NCBI GenBank assembly: GCA_958450365.1
Contig: CAUEEP010000898.1
Span: 764,001-828,000, forward strand
Direction of reading: 5' to 3'
From: Mesorhabditis belari
Lineage: Eukaryota > Nematoda > Chromadorea > Rhabditida > Rhabditidae
Length of the DNA stretch: 64,000 nucleotides
Shown: positions 1 through 11,082 of the stretch, piece by piece
How positions within the stretch are numbered: position 1 is the stretch's first letter
Layout: each line of letters begins with the position of its first letter
Position numbers and translations under genes: made by a program
The notes under the pieces: generated by a model
Told to the model about the DNA's origin: nothing
Seen by the model: the letters and a program-made list of their open reading frames with translations, nothing else
Databases searched by the model: none

Positions 1-1249
1 AGAAGCTTGCTCACAGTTACTATCAGATTTCACAGTCAGATTGTCTCTTTTGTGTTTGAAGATTGTAGATAATAGTGATGTCTTTGAATATATATGTTGC
101 ATCCGTTTTGGATTGAATCCAAATCAGATATCCGAATGCAAATCGGATTCCGTTTTGGATTTCAATCCAAATCGGATACGACATAGACACCTTTGCTGCT
201 TGGTAAAAACAAAGTAAAGACTCTTCCTCTTTTGTTTGATCTCTTTTGTTCTTTTCTTCACTTTTTCCTTTTTATTAATCCCCTCCATTTGCGACGGATG
301 AAATTTCAAAGTCGTTTTCAAATGAATGCCCCTTCTCTCTCCATTTTCCACTCGAATTTCCTCTTCAAATCAGCCAATTCCGGAAGGCGGATTGCTGACT
401 GAAAAACGATGAACTTTTAATTTGTTCACTTTCAATTTAGAAAAATTGATGTCAAGTCTATTTTTGGCCTTTTTTATTTGAATTTCTTCGGCAATTCATT
501 GTTGGCTGTGGTCCATCATTTCGATTCAAGCACCGGCCACTTCACTTTCTTTCTTTTTTCAATCCGCAGCGCATCTCAAAAGTCCGAGGGTTCATCTTGA
601 AAAACCCATGGTTTTTTTGGTTTTTGCTCAGAGTCGCTTCAGTTTAGCTGCAATCAATCCAGCTTATGACGATTCAGTTTGACAACCTATACATCAATAT
701 CTGCTTTTATCAATTTACAAATCAATCAACAAAGTGATAGCTTTGATCTTTCTACTGAAACTATAAAACGTTTCCAATCCAAGCTTATCCCTGCACAATA
801 TCATCAAAATCTCCACTTAGATGATTTCTCCTCTCATAAGCGACGCATCTCACATCCCCTTTCCTCTTTTTTCACAATGGATGGATTCATCGGGATTCCC
901 TCTTCTCGTCTTCCTTCAAAAAAGGGTAATTCAATATCGGGACCTCTTCCTCCCCCTTTTTTTTGTTGCTTTCCTTTTTTTGTGTTGCTCGTTGAATATC
1001 CTTCCACAATGTCTTCACCTTTTTCTCTTCCTCTTTTCATCTTTCTCAAACCATTCATCTTTGAATTACTTTTCCAGGATTTTGATTACCTTCAAAAACA
1101 TTTTGGTTTCTAGTTCTCAACCTAAAATTTTTTTAAAGAATCATCAAAACAGTGCTGAATCCACTATCGTTCTTAGCTTATCTTTAAATCTTTTTTAACC
1201 TTTACTCACAGTGAATTTTTAATTTTTAAATTTTAGTTCAAACGCAATA
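1..1249. other. Non-coding start of window
   Basis: I see no supported gene here. Open frames between 679 and 1198 lack a signal sequence, conserved motif or matching splice sites and are rich in Phe, Ser and Leu, as expected from TC-rich DNA. The stretch lies directly upstream of the gene starting at 1250 and probably holds its promoter. A short duplicated palindromic unit lies at 101-180. Confidence 0.5.
101..180. repeat. Two-unit direct repeat with inner palindrome
   Basis: Two units of about 30 bases, at 101-130 and 147-180, share CCGTTTTGGATT and AATCCAAATC. Each can fold because TTGGATT faces AATCCAA. Related ATCCGAT and ATCGGAT words recur in the element at 43910-44715 and near 47580-47625, so this may be a remnant of a dispersed family. 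Confidence 0.5.
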
Positions 1250-1885
1250 ATGCTGCTATTATTATTGGGATTCATTGCTCCAGCTGTTCTTTTTGCAATT
1301 TTGGGATTAATTGCTTGTATCAGAAGAGCGCCTTACGCCCAAATTGATGAAGTTAAAGTCACACAGAGTCAATCAACTGTTGCCACTTCAGAGTCTTTTC
1401 AGAGAACAAGGTAGAGAAGAAATCAATCGACAAACTTTTTGGAACAAATATAGACAACTTATTTCACTTACGAACTTTCAGAGCAGAAATAAACCGAAGA
1501 AGAGCCGATCCAGTCGATCCTCCAAACTCTCGTCCTCCACTTTCACCTGATCTACATGATTGTCAACAATCCTATTCACATGGATATCAAAATCATTATT
1601 TTGAAACATTCACTCTGCCTCCTTCATATTCAGAAACCATTGCATTGGACCAAATGGGTGCTGCCACGAGTCCAACAGAAGGCAAAAAGGATGCAAGGTT
1701 AGTGGATACCTTGGTCAACAAACGGTTAACAAGGTTTCACATTGCTTTGTTTCTGAAAAAAAACGATTTAATAAGTTTGCAGGTCTGAAAACTCTTCAAC
1801 ACCTCATTCAAAGCATCTTCCCTCTCGTCAACCTCGAATTTTAATCACAGCTGCCTCTCCAAATTTACGGGATAATTACTATTAA
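1250..1885 (+). CDS. Small single-pass membrane protein with PPSY motif
   Basis: Three exons (1250-1410, 1482-1697, 1783-1885) join in frame to about 157 residues. The N-terminus is a hydrophobic stretch (MLLLLLGFIAPAVLFAIL) followed by Cys and Arg-Arg. This fits a signal anchor, with the rest a polar, Pro/Ser-rich tail. Residues near 105 read LPPSYSE, a PPxY motif of the kind bound by WW domains, as in NEDD4-type ubiquitin ligases. The start was chosen because it gives the hydrophobic segment immediately; no earlier in-frame ATG follows a credible acceptor. A polyadenylation-like AATAAATAA lies just downstream, near 1911. I do not recognise the family. A small adaptor that recruits a WW-domain ligase to membranes is inference from the motif alone. 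Confidence 0.75.
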
Positions 1886-2705
1886 TAAATCTTGATATAA
1901 AATTTGCCTGAATAAATAATTTTTGCAAAATACCCTTTGAAAAGATATTATTTCAAGTTTCCTTGTAGGGTTTCGGAAATTGTGTTGACTACAATGAATC
2001 AGTGTTATTTACTTTTTACGATTCGGGTTCGAGAAGAAAATCATAGGAGAAATAGAGTTAAAATGAGAAATGAAAGAAATAAGGGGTTTCCACCTAATGA
2101 GGGGGGAAAATATAAGGGAAAAGTGAAAGAAATCGAGAGTTTGAAGAGAGGCAAGTGACAGCTGTTCCCAATGGCAACCGGTTAAAGAAAAAAGAAAAAG
2201 AAACACAAGGGGAATTTCGAAAAAAGGGATAACCATCATACACTTATTATTCAAATTAGTGTTACTTTTTTGAAGTCTTGAACAATTACTTGCTTTTCTT
2301 GACTTGGTTGTGTTGGTGTTGGTGAAGTTGGTAAACCAAACCGAGAGTTCGATTTTGAAAACAAGATGTGCAGAAAAGTAGCTCTTTTCTGTGGAATCTT
2401 ATTTAATGTTTTGATTTGAATATCTGATTCTCTTGTCCCGCTTCTAAAAGATAGCTTTTATGATGAAAGGGACGGAGCCCACTTTATATTGTCCTTTCAT
2501 ATCCTTGTCTCGTTCCTTTCGTATTGCCCTTTCGTATTGCTATGAAACACTGAACCAACGCTTGATTCTATTTTATTATATTTTCTCGCTAGATTAGTAT
2601 TGTGCTAGATTCGGAATAAATATCTAATAATCATTGCCCCATCGGTATTCTCTCTCGCACTGCACACAAGACAAGAATTTAGATGTTTGAATAGATATGA
2701 CCAAG
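1886..2705. other. Intergenic, no gene seen
   Basis: Nothing coding is supported between the PPSY gene and the TMEM145-like gene. The final part should hold the promoter of the latter. Confidence 0.5.
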
Positions 2706-5130
2706 AATGGCTCTTTTCATATCAAATCTCTTCATTTTATTCCTCTTTGATCTAAATTGGGCAAAGTATTCACGCGGAATAATCGCCACAACTTCTGAGG
2801 TTCTCTCTTTCAATTCATTTAATTATTGGACAATTGAACAAAGGAAGGGAAAAGGGAAAACTTTCAGACAATGACTCTTTTACTTCCTTCAATAAATTAG
2901 CATGAAAAACCTAAAAACACTTGAGTCTTTATGAGTGCCCTCAAGTATTTTGTAATTAACTTTCTAAATACTAAGAACTTTAGTATATGCCATGGGTCTA
3001 TTTGGATCGATTTTGTTTTGTCACGGAAATGGGAACGTTGAACTTTACGATCAGATATCCAACGGTTTAGATTTACTTTCAAGTCTAATGTCGAAGCGTT
3101 TTTAGGATATCGGTGTCCAAAGTCTTCTCCTTTACTATGACACTCCAGATCAATGGGATGCTGTCTATGATACTGCACTTACAGTACGTTTTAGAATTGA
3201 TTCTATAAGTAAACAAACCTTTAGTGTGAACAACGAGTAGCTGTTTTGGATCCAGAAAATAATCAGCAAGTAATAAGTTATCATTTGTTTTAAAGAATCC
3301 TTCAATTTCAGATAAAATTGACTCCTTCAGATGATAGATTTGATTCCACAGTGAGGTGCTATTATGAGGAAATTGATGCAAATCAATGGACCATTTGTCG
3401 AGGAAATCGACGTTTTTAGTTGGCTTTAGAATTTCTACATAAACTCGATTCTTTTCAGTTCTCAACGATCTCGTTGGTGGTTCTTGGCAGTATCAAAATG
3501 TGATCCTGGATCTATTTCAAATTATTCAGATGGATTTGGTGTCTATGCTGGTTTGGAACAGAAATAATCAAAAGAATTCAAGTTCAGAATATCAACTTCA
3601 AATGACAAATGGACAGCCAGGAGACCTTTTCTTCTACCAATTTTCCGCTGACGAATTTTGTAAGTCTTGAAGAGTTTTGAAAGCAAAGTTTCTAGATATT
3701 CTGCCTGTCGATGTCTTCTTCCTCATACTTGATTCTATCATGTTATTGCTATCCTTTGCTGTTGCCTGTAAGTTGTAGAAGTGTCCAGCTTCTATTCGCT
3801 TTTTAGATTCACTCAAAGCTCGCCATCTTCTCCATCAGACATTCAAATTGTATCAATTTTGTGTATTAATGGAATGTACCTCATTGCTTGGCCTTTCTTT
3901 TGCATATTGTGAGTCTTGCTGCTACTGTGATTAGATCACTTCCAAATACAAATTCAATTCAGATCTTTATGCTTTAAATGGATATGGAATGACACAATTA
4001 AGACAACTTGGCTACTTTATCAGGTTGCAAATTAAAGCTAATCTTATCCAAAATCATATTTAGAGGTGTTCAAAATTCTTTATTTTTGCTTTTACTATTA
4101 TTGATCGCAAAAGGATATACAATCACAAGGTAAACCTTAATTTTTTTGATCTATTAGTTAACCCCCTCTGGAGTAAGGGAGATCGAGTCGGTTGTGGTGT
4201 AATGGTTGGCACAGTTGCCCGGTGAGCTAAAGGTCGGGGTTTCGAGACCCAGCGGCGCACGAGTTTTTGATCTGCCCTAGCTCAAGCTCTATCTTCCAAC
4301 TCATTCATTTCCCTTTCAGAGGTCGTCTCTCCGCTTCTTCAATCTGCAAATTGATCACTTTTATTTTCACCTATATGATTGTTTATATTGCAATGTTTTT
4401 CTATGCTCAAAAGGTACTTTAATTGTGAATCCTTCTAAATGTTTTTAGACGTTTGACCCAGCAAAAGTGACGTATGTATCCGAGTCAGTGCCTGGATATT
4501 GTTTGGCTGCGTTGAGAGTAAGCTACAAAGCTGTTCTTGAGTTATCAATTACAGATAATTGGATGGTTATCATATTTGATTTCTTCAATCACCACTGCTA
4601 CTAAATATCCTGCAAAACGATCGTTTTACTATGTTTTGGGAGCACTGATGACGTTTTGGTGAGATTTGAGAGCATATGTAAAATTCTGAATTTGATTTCA
4701 GGTTTTTCATGGGTCCAATCTCTTTACTGATAGCTAACTTTGTTCTCGATGATTGGGTGAGGGAAGAAGTGGTGAATCTTGTCGAATGTTGCGTCACTTT
4801 TTACGGGTTCTTCGTATTCACGGTTTCAGCCATTCTCATCGTATCACTCAATCGTTATTCCAGATTTTAACATGGCCTTCATCCGCTAATCACAATTTCC
4901 CATTCCATGTCCGAACAACACAAATTGGCGATAGTTATCAAGGAGATTTCCCACAAAGCACTTATGAGGTGAAGTTTAGTGAAAACAAAAATAAGAGATA
5001 CTCAAGCGAGAAGATGGAATTTCATTTCTTAAGAAAAACATTTACTTCGAATCTTGAAATAATAAATTGGGATGAGTGGGTGGAAATGATTGATCTATTT
5101 CCCCAATCAATCAATCTCAATCGTCATTAA
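2706..5130 (+). CDS. TMEM145/GPR180-type seven-helix membrane protein
   Basis: About thirteen exons encode an N-terminal signal peptide (MALFISNLFILFLFDLNW), a luminal domain and a seven-helix region. The family is recognised from landmarks shared with human TMEM145: WVYLDRFCFVTE, LDPENNQQ, SRWWFLAVSKCD, FFYQFSADEF just before the first helix, IAKGYTITRGR in the helical block, and WPSSANHNFPFHVRTTQI after the last helix. This is the GpcrRhopsn4 (intimal thickness related receptor) family; its ligand and signalling role are poorly known. One small intron (starting near 4819) is needed to reach the final exon, since reading through meets a stop. The frame ends at 5130 without clear similarity after STYE, and a GTGAAG donor there could instead splice to the exons near 6082-6330. 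A tRNA-like relic sits in the intron at 4136-4319. Family call firm, C-terminus uncertain. Confidence 0.85.
4187..4260 (+). pseudogene. tRNA-like relic in an intron
   Basis: An A-box-like TGGTGTAATGGTTGG and a B-box-like GGTTTCGAGACCC lie at tRNA spacing. The acceptor ends do not pair and the T-loop carries an extra T. The 3' half (GGTCGG..TTCGAGACCCAGC) resembles the relic at 9753-9838, so both may come from one tRNA-derived family. Unlikely to be a working tRNA. Confidence 0.45.
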
Positions 5131-5461
5131 AAAGAACTTTTCATCAATGAGCAAAACATGATCATAATATGAGAGTCTTCTAAAGAAAGAAAATCCCTTC
5201 ATTTCTTTAAAATAGCTATCTTTTCCAATCCTTCCATCTTTGCACAATCTTTTCCCTTTTCTTTCCTTAATTTCTTTCTCTCATCCATCTTCATTCCTTA
5301 ATATCTTTTCCATTTCCGGCGCGACTTGTTGGCGCCTTTTTTTCCTTTCATTGATTATGTCAATGATTTAATGATGAACAAAGAAACTGTTTCCTTTTCT
5401 CACAAACCGACAACCAATCAAAAATAATAACTCAATCAATATGAGTTATTGGGAATCTTAT

Positions 5462-5879
5462 TACCGTAAATCCTCTATTAGAACGGCACCCCCTAACGCT
5501 AATTTGAATCTAACTAAAAGTTAAAGTTTTCCCACAACTATTTTGTGGAAAGTGCTTAAAATGAGGTATCCTATCACTAGTTATAACCTACAGGTGATGA
5601 CAGTAAAGTTTAAATCGATTAGAAGAAATAATTTGAAAAAAGTTTTGGTCAAAAATGATAAGGGTCCCCTACATGAATTTTCGAAGATTGACCCTCGAAT
5701 GGTCAGACCAGAGGAAAAAAAGTTCTTTTTAAATCAGTTTTTTTGTATGTTTTAGACCAAAAGGAACCGATTTAGAGTAATTTAAGCAAAAATAATTTTT
5801 TTCAACAATGTGGTACCCCCCTTATGTGATTCTTTGGAGATCCGAAAAATGGGCACCGAACAATAGAGGATTTACGGTA
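5462..5879. mobile_element. MITE with TACCGTAAATCCTCTATT termini
   Basis: The left end reads TACCGTAAATCCTCTATT followed by GAACGGCACCC. The right end is its reverse complement with a few changes, ending AATAGAGGATTTACGGTA. The spacing is about 418 bases. The interior has no convincing coding frame, so this is a non-autonomous inverted-repeat element. It lies between the main TMEM145-like gene body and possible further C-terminal exons. Confidence 0.7.
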
Positions 5880-6081
5880 GTTCTCAATAAGCTTTCTCTC
5901 AATATAAGCTCAATAACAAACGAGTTTGTCCTCAAATCTCACCCCCCCACTCGCGAGATCAACCATTTCAAGATACGATCAAAATATTTCTTCAAAATTT
6001 GAGATCTCTGAAAGTGATCTAAAAATCGATTCTCAAAAATCAAATCTGCTATTTAGTTGGTCAAATTTTGATATGTGTTAG

Positions 6082-6330
6082 ATAGATTTTCGTAGATGTG
6101 AGAACAGATTTATTCGTTTAACGCCAGAAAATGAGAGCTCACTCAATGATCGACTGGATAGATTAATAAGAACTCAAAGACTATCTGAGCTAAACGAATG
6201 ATTGATTTAGGTTCGATACAGTAATGGAAATGGAGAAGCAAATATTGAACAGATTAGGGAACTTTCACCGGGAATGATGAGAAATGGAATGGTCGATGAA
6301 AGGAGAAGTACAGCGAACACTCCAAGATGA
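6082..6330 (+). other. Candidate coding exons, possible alternative C-terminus
   Basis: After a TTAG acceptor the frame reads IDFRRCENRFIRLTPENES and on to SELNE before a stop. Ten bases further a second frame reads VRYSNGNGEANIEQ and ends NTPR at 6330. Codon use and polarity look protein-like. A phase-0 join from STYE in the TMEM145-like gene to IDFRR is possible and would skip the MITE at 5462-5879. The two pieces cannot be joined by a normal intron as read; either they are alternative ends or there is an indel. Confidence 0.35.
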
Positions 6331-7739
6331 TCAATATCATTCAGTTCTTGAACTTTACATTTGAGATCATTCAACTACAGCTTCCAAGCTTTTCTCGTTT
6401 GAACAAACCATTCTTGTCACTTTTATTCTTTAAACGTGATTCTTGATTGACTCCTTTAGATACGGGTATAGAAAATTTTATTAAAATGCAAACCGACCAT
6501 AAAAAATTGTGAGGAGAATATTTTGCACTGAATAACATGAGATCTTCATAAAAAAACTAAGCTGATTGGGTAAAACTTTGAAATATTAAAGGAATATTAA
6601 AGGAAATAAGCTCAACTTGGAACAAACTGGTAAAGGGATGAGGATTGATTGTTGAAGAAATACTCGTAGTAAGTTCATGAAAAAAAAATGGTGAAAAATG
6701 AGGATTAATGACTGAAACTTGATTCTGAGGGAAAAATTGAAGACTGAGCTCCATAAACATATCGAATTGATCGAATCCTTTGAATACATTGACATTGAGC
6801 CACTTCATCGCCCCTTGCCGGTGTCCATGTGTACATTCCGAAAGCTGAAAATGTTGGGCTTTGGATTTGGTTCTGGAAAAAGGTTAAAGTTCGATGTTTT
6901 TTGAGTTTTTCAATGATTTCTTTTCTCTACAACAGCCAAAACGGCGAAATGTTGGTTAATTTGATTAGAGCTCCCTTGATTCTTTTGAGTGGACCGGAAA
7001 TGCTTTCTTTTGACTAGCCTAGAGATGATCGAAATTCTTTGTAGAGACTGTTTAAGCTATTTTGTTAGCTTGCACCTATCATAGCTCAATGCAACTCGTG
7101 TTTCTGTCAAGAAACACTGTTATTTGTCAAATTCTTTCCCAATAACAATTGATTGACAATAAAAGTAAAAAGTAAGAGATGAAAGTAAAAAGAGAAATGA
7201 TTGAAAAGAGAAGAACAAGAGAACTACCGGAAATCAACCAGTCATCCAAATTGACAACCAATCGACAGAACAACAAAAGGCAAATTGGATGGCTTTGTTT
7301 GCGAGAGAATTTCGATTACCTAGTCATTTTCGATTGGGCTGGTTTTTCGATGGTTGACGTATAAATAGATTTGGAAAAGTCAAAGAACCAAAGAATTGTG
7401 TAATATTGATCAAGACTTAAACAGGGGTATTAACGAGGCGCTAAAGAGGATGGATTTCTTAACAAATTCAACACTCTAGTGTTGAATTTGTTCTCTAGAC
7501 AATTCAACAATTCTAGTGATAAAGGACAAACCTAAACTAGGCTTCGTCTTTTTCTCTCCAATTGGGTTTAATTACCCAAGTTTTAGAGTTTTGTGATGTC
7601 CGTATTGGCTCGCAAATTAAATTTGCTCAAAAACTAAAATAATGGATTCAAATTCTCCATCCCAGAATGCCTCCGGTTACAAATTTTCATATCTAAGTCT
7701 TTCATCAGTCTAGTTATTGTCAGCAGACACAAAGTTATT
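6331..7739. other. Intergenic, no gene seen
   Basis: Several frames of 60-80 codons exist at 6557-7364, but none has a signal peptide, a family motif or a supported splice partner. The only clear structure is a short perfect hairpin at 7461-7492. Confidence 0.45.
7461..7492. repeat. Perfect 14-base inverted repeat
   Basis: AACAAATTCAACAC and its exact reverse complement flank a four-base loop. It lies in intergenic DNA 250 bases beyond the stop codon of the PAN-like gene. It could be a small hairpin or a bound palindrome; function unknown. Confidence 0.6.
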
Positions 7740-8414
7740 CTAGTTATTGTCAGTAGCTAAACTCTGTGACTCTGGATCTATCGCTTACATAATCCCTTTT
7801 ATCTCATTAAGAGTTAAATGTCAATATCTCTCACCTGTGCAATATTGATGACATTCCTCAACACTTGGCAGTTCAACATATCTCCTCGATCCCTCAATCA
7901 GCACATTTTTCAAAATGACCCGTTGCCCTAAAAATTGCTTGATCTTGCATTTACCTTCAATCCTTTACCATGATCTCTATTTCCCATCAATCCACTTGTC
8001 CATCCATCTTCTTCTTCTGATGAGTCAAATGCTGATTTCAGGTAACACCTAGAACTTCTCTATTTAATCATTTTGTTGTTAGATTAAACCTTAGCTCAGA
8101 TTGGCTGTATGCAAATCCAAGACAACAATTTGTTTCACCACATTTGTGCAGACATTCACTGTATGTGGCATTCAATTCATCCAATGTTCCTCCAACCAAT
8201 TTGATCTTCGGAAGGTTATAACAGTTTCTCACTAAATTAACGGGATTTTGAAAGGTGAAATTTCCATGAACTTTTACAAGCTATCAACTTAAAAGAACTT
8301 ACATGCTCCTTCAGTAATGGGCACAATTAGGAATAGGAAAAACGTGGGTAGAACAAATAATAAAACAGAATTGGGGTGAGGTAATCGAAGAACTTGAATC
8401 CACCGTAAGACCAT
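7740..8414 (-). CDS. Secreted PAN/apple-like cysteine-rich protein
   Basis: Five exons on the minus strand join in frame. The first encodes a signal peptide (VLLFVLPTFFLFLIVPITEG). The mature part reads LRNCYNLPKIKL, then ATYSECLHKCGETNCCLGFA, then SQSELRCYLKS. This C..C..CC.GF.Y......C spacing resembles PAN/apple domains, which bind proteins or sugars outside cells. A second domain seems to begin (RYVELPSVEECHQYC), but the frame stops 13 residues later (DPESQSLATDNN). The gene therefore looks truncated after one and a bit domains, or continues in exons I did not find. Donor choice matters: only the intron starting at GTAAAGG keeps the frame between exons 3 and 4. The PAN assignment is by eye and moderate. 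Confidence 0.72.
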
Positions 8415-9752
8415 TGTTGATGTTGGAAGAGAACGATGAGAGTTTAAACGACGAAAGTAGTTAATAGTAGAGCCAGAGGTTTAAAGCTGCTGTGTAACAA
8501 TTGAAATAATGTGACAAACAGCTGACTGTAAAATCTTGATAGTTATTTATCTCGAGTTTGATTTAGTAGCGACAAATGATTGAAATGAAAAAGAGAAATC
8601 GCGTATCCACAGCTCAAAAAGGAAAAGGGAAAAGGAAAAAAAAGAGAAAAGGATCCGCCCACTGTAACTTTTAGAAAACGATGAAAACAAAATAACTTTT
8701 ACAAAAAAAAGAGAAAGTGAGCAGCACCGTAGCCGCATTTGGCCAAGATTCCAATGATAATGCATCAGACTTGGCTTGTATTCAGCTACTTTACTTTTCT
8801 AAAGTTTACAGTAAGCTGAGTGATTAATTGTTTCAATTCAGCTGAGTGATTTCAAGTAAAAGTTACGAGTATTGTTTTTTGCAATACTAACTAGTAAAAG
8901 AACCACAGAGAAAACATGAACCAATTATAGCGCAGCACCTCATCGTCTCATCAGAATTCGGAGAATAGAATGATGAGATGAAAAGCCTTTTCTCTCCTTT
9001 TCCCCTCAAGCACCTCTTTTCATCTTTTTGTTGAATTGATGACGTTGATCGACCTTTCAAAGCACTTCGATGTTAGTTATTGAAAGGCTCCTTTTTCGGG
9101 CCAAGTAAGCAAGTACCGGATAATTGAAGAATAATTGAAGAATCACACCAAAAGCAACATTTTCCCAGGGGTTTCTCCATAAACTAATTGTTATTTAAGC
9201 TTCAAATTATACTTTTATGAATCACAGAGATCAAAGGACGAAAATTTTTGAATTAAGTCAAGTAGAAAGAGTCAATTAACAAAGCTATGAGTATACACAG
9301 TCCATAAAAGTTGTGCAACCTATGCTAAATGAAGGCACTTTTGCCACCACATTGTGCTTTTATGTGAGAAGTGACGAATAGAAGATTGCTGCAAGGAAGT
9401 TGAAAAAAAATTGGGGTGAAACACTTATGGAGTGGGGGTTTCCCACTTTCATTTTCAGAGAATTCGGACTTCAACCCAATAATGGCCGCGTTTTTTGAGC
9501 AAAGAAAATGTGAAGAGAGAAAGATTTGACGTGTCGGAAGTGTGCATCGATGGATACCACTAAATGAGAGGAAGGCAAGGGAATAACTAAAAATAGCAAA
9601 AAACAATAGCTTTCAACTCAGAAAGACTTTTTTTTTCTTATCCATTTTTAGCAAACAATTCGAGTGGGTGGATCTTAAATATAGAATACAGAGGTAACGG
9701 CTCTTTCCTATAGTGAGACATAAAGCCCTACCCTGACGGCAATGGGATACGT
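8415..9752. other. Intergenic upstream of PAN-like gene
   Basis: No supported gene. The first few hundred bases should include the promoter of the minus-strand PAN-like gene. Frames on the minus strand at 8547-8765 and 9325-9606 are low-complexity and unsupported. Confidence 0.45.
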
Positions 9753-9838
9753 GTCGGTGTAGCTCATAGAGCGTTCGCCTGGTAAGCGAGCTCGAATCGA
9801 GGTCGAGACAGGTCGCAAGTTCGAATCCCAGCACCGGC
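9753..9838 (+). pseudogene. tRNA-like relic, Thr(GGT)-type anticodon loop
   Basis: The ends GTCGGTG and CACCGGC form a seven-pair acceptor stem with one G-U. GCTC..GAGC forms the D stem with a loop of only three bases. TTCGC-CTGGTAA-GCGAG forms a perfect anticodon arm with GGT at the anticodon. The variable region is stretched to about 22 bases and includes a duplicated GGTCG. The T stem before TTCGAAT does not pair. The parts of a tRNA are clear, but the defects argue for a pseudogene or tRNA-derived element. Confidence 0.55.
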
Positions 9839-9898
9839 CATGTTTTGTATTCCCAGCCCCAACCCATAAAAAGACCCGCGTGTCCAACTCTATTAATA

Positions 9899-10212
9899 GG
9901 CATCTTAAAAAAACGGGTACTTTAACCGTGAAACGAGTACCTTAAGAAAACCTTAAGGAAGTGGTGATACCCGACAATGATTCCTCGACAACTTACTTTT
10001 CCGCAACAATTCTCTCAACAACAACATTACCCGAATGCTCAAACAAAGTTCAATCCGACTCTTTCACGGGTGCTGTCTTTTTTCTAATCTTGGCTTGCCT
10101 TCCCGGAAAGCACTTGTCCAATTAAAAGCGAGTTGGTGAATCGCTGTATAAGGTACCCGATTTTCGTAAGGTATCCGTATACGGTTAAAGTACTCGATTT
10201 TTTTAAGGTATC
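9899..10212. mobile_element. MITE with GGGTACTTTAACCGT termini
   Basis: The left arm includes CTTAAAAAAACGGGTACTTT followed by AACCGT and ACGAGTACCTTAAG. The right arm, reverse complemented, gives nearly the same string over about 50 bases. The whole spans about 315 bases with no coding frame. It starts 60 bases after the tRNA-like relic. Confidence 0.62.
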
Positions 10213-11082
10213 TAGTAATTGGAAAAGGTAACTTTTATTGAGGTTGGAAGAAGATTCCGCAACAAAAATTGATTCGACAATGTACAATACAGGTACTTTT
10301 TCGTGTACATTACTGAATAATAAAACAAAAGCAATCTTGTTTACTCAATTACTTTTTGGTAATTATTTGCCTGCAATTTCTTTCGTTACTTATCCAGTTA
10401 CTTATCTTGCAAAAGCGATAGGACAATCGTATAAAATTTGCATATATTTATTACTTTTTATTTGGGAAGACAATATTAAATTGAGAATCCTTTAAATTCT
10501 TCAATTTACTCAAGCCTAAAATTGTTATTTACTAGAACGCGCTCAATTGTCAACTTCACAATGCCTCTTCTCTTCTCTTCACTTTTGAAAGACACCCGAT
10601 CGACCGTACCCTTTTGTGGGGAAAATTGCAGGGCGATCTGCCCGCGGCTCTAAATCCTGACGTGGAACTTCGACTTGATCCGGATTTCCTCTTTCTCTTT
10701 GTTGATTATGATTAAAAAACATGCTTTACGATAATCTGAAGGCTTAATTGTAATTTTTTTAAGTGACTCATTACCTGTAACCTTTCTAACAAGTAACAGA
10801 AGCGGAACTTTTTTAAGAACTTTTGCTGAAAACTTCTTTACTAATTACTTGGCTTTATATATCATTTCCATTAAAATCAAAGCAATTATTGGCAGCAAGT
10901 TATCGATTGTCTTATTTGCATCTCAAATTCCACCTGCTTGTTGAGGGAAAGCTCTTGTCTTTTGAGAAAACATCCGTATTCATTTATTGATTTGAATGTG
11001 TTCAGCTTTGAATGCAATCCTTAAATGAGAATTTTTAGATCTCCGTACATTACTCTCATCGGTGCTTTTGGGCTTTTAGAAG
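10213..11082. other. Intergenic upstream of erd-2
   Basis: No supported coding sequence. The stretch probably contains the erd-2 promoter and 5' leader. A frame at 10238-10495 reads as hydrophobic low-complexity and has no splice partner. Confidence 0.45.

Noticed and set aside
679..1198. Two overlapping plus-strand open frames of 125-144 codons
   Set aside because: TC-rich low-complexity sequence, no domain or splice context; the gene at 1250 is the supported one.
9753..9838. Functional tRNA-Thr(GGT)
   Set aside because: The D loop is only three bases, the variable region is inflated and the T stem does not pair.
9613..9903. Minus-strand frame over the tRNA-like relic
   Set aside because: The frame is a shadow of the tRNA-like sequence and flanking DNA.
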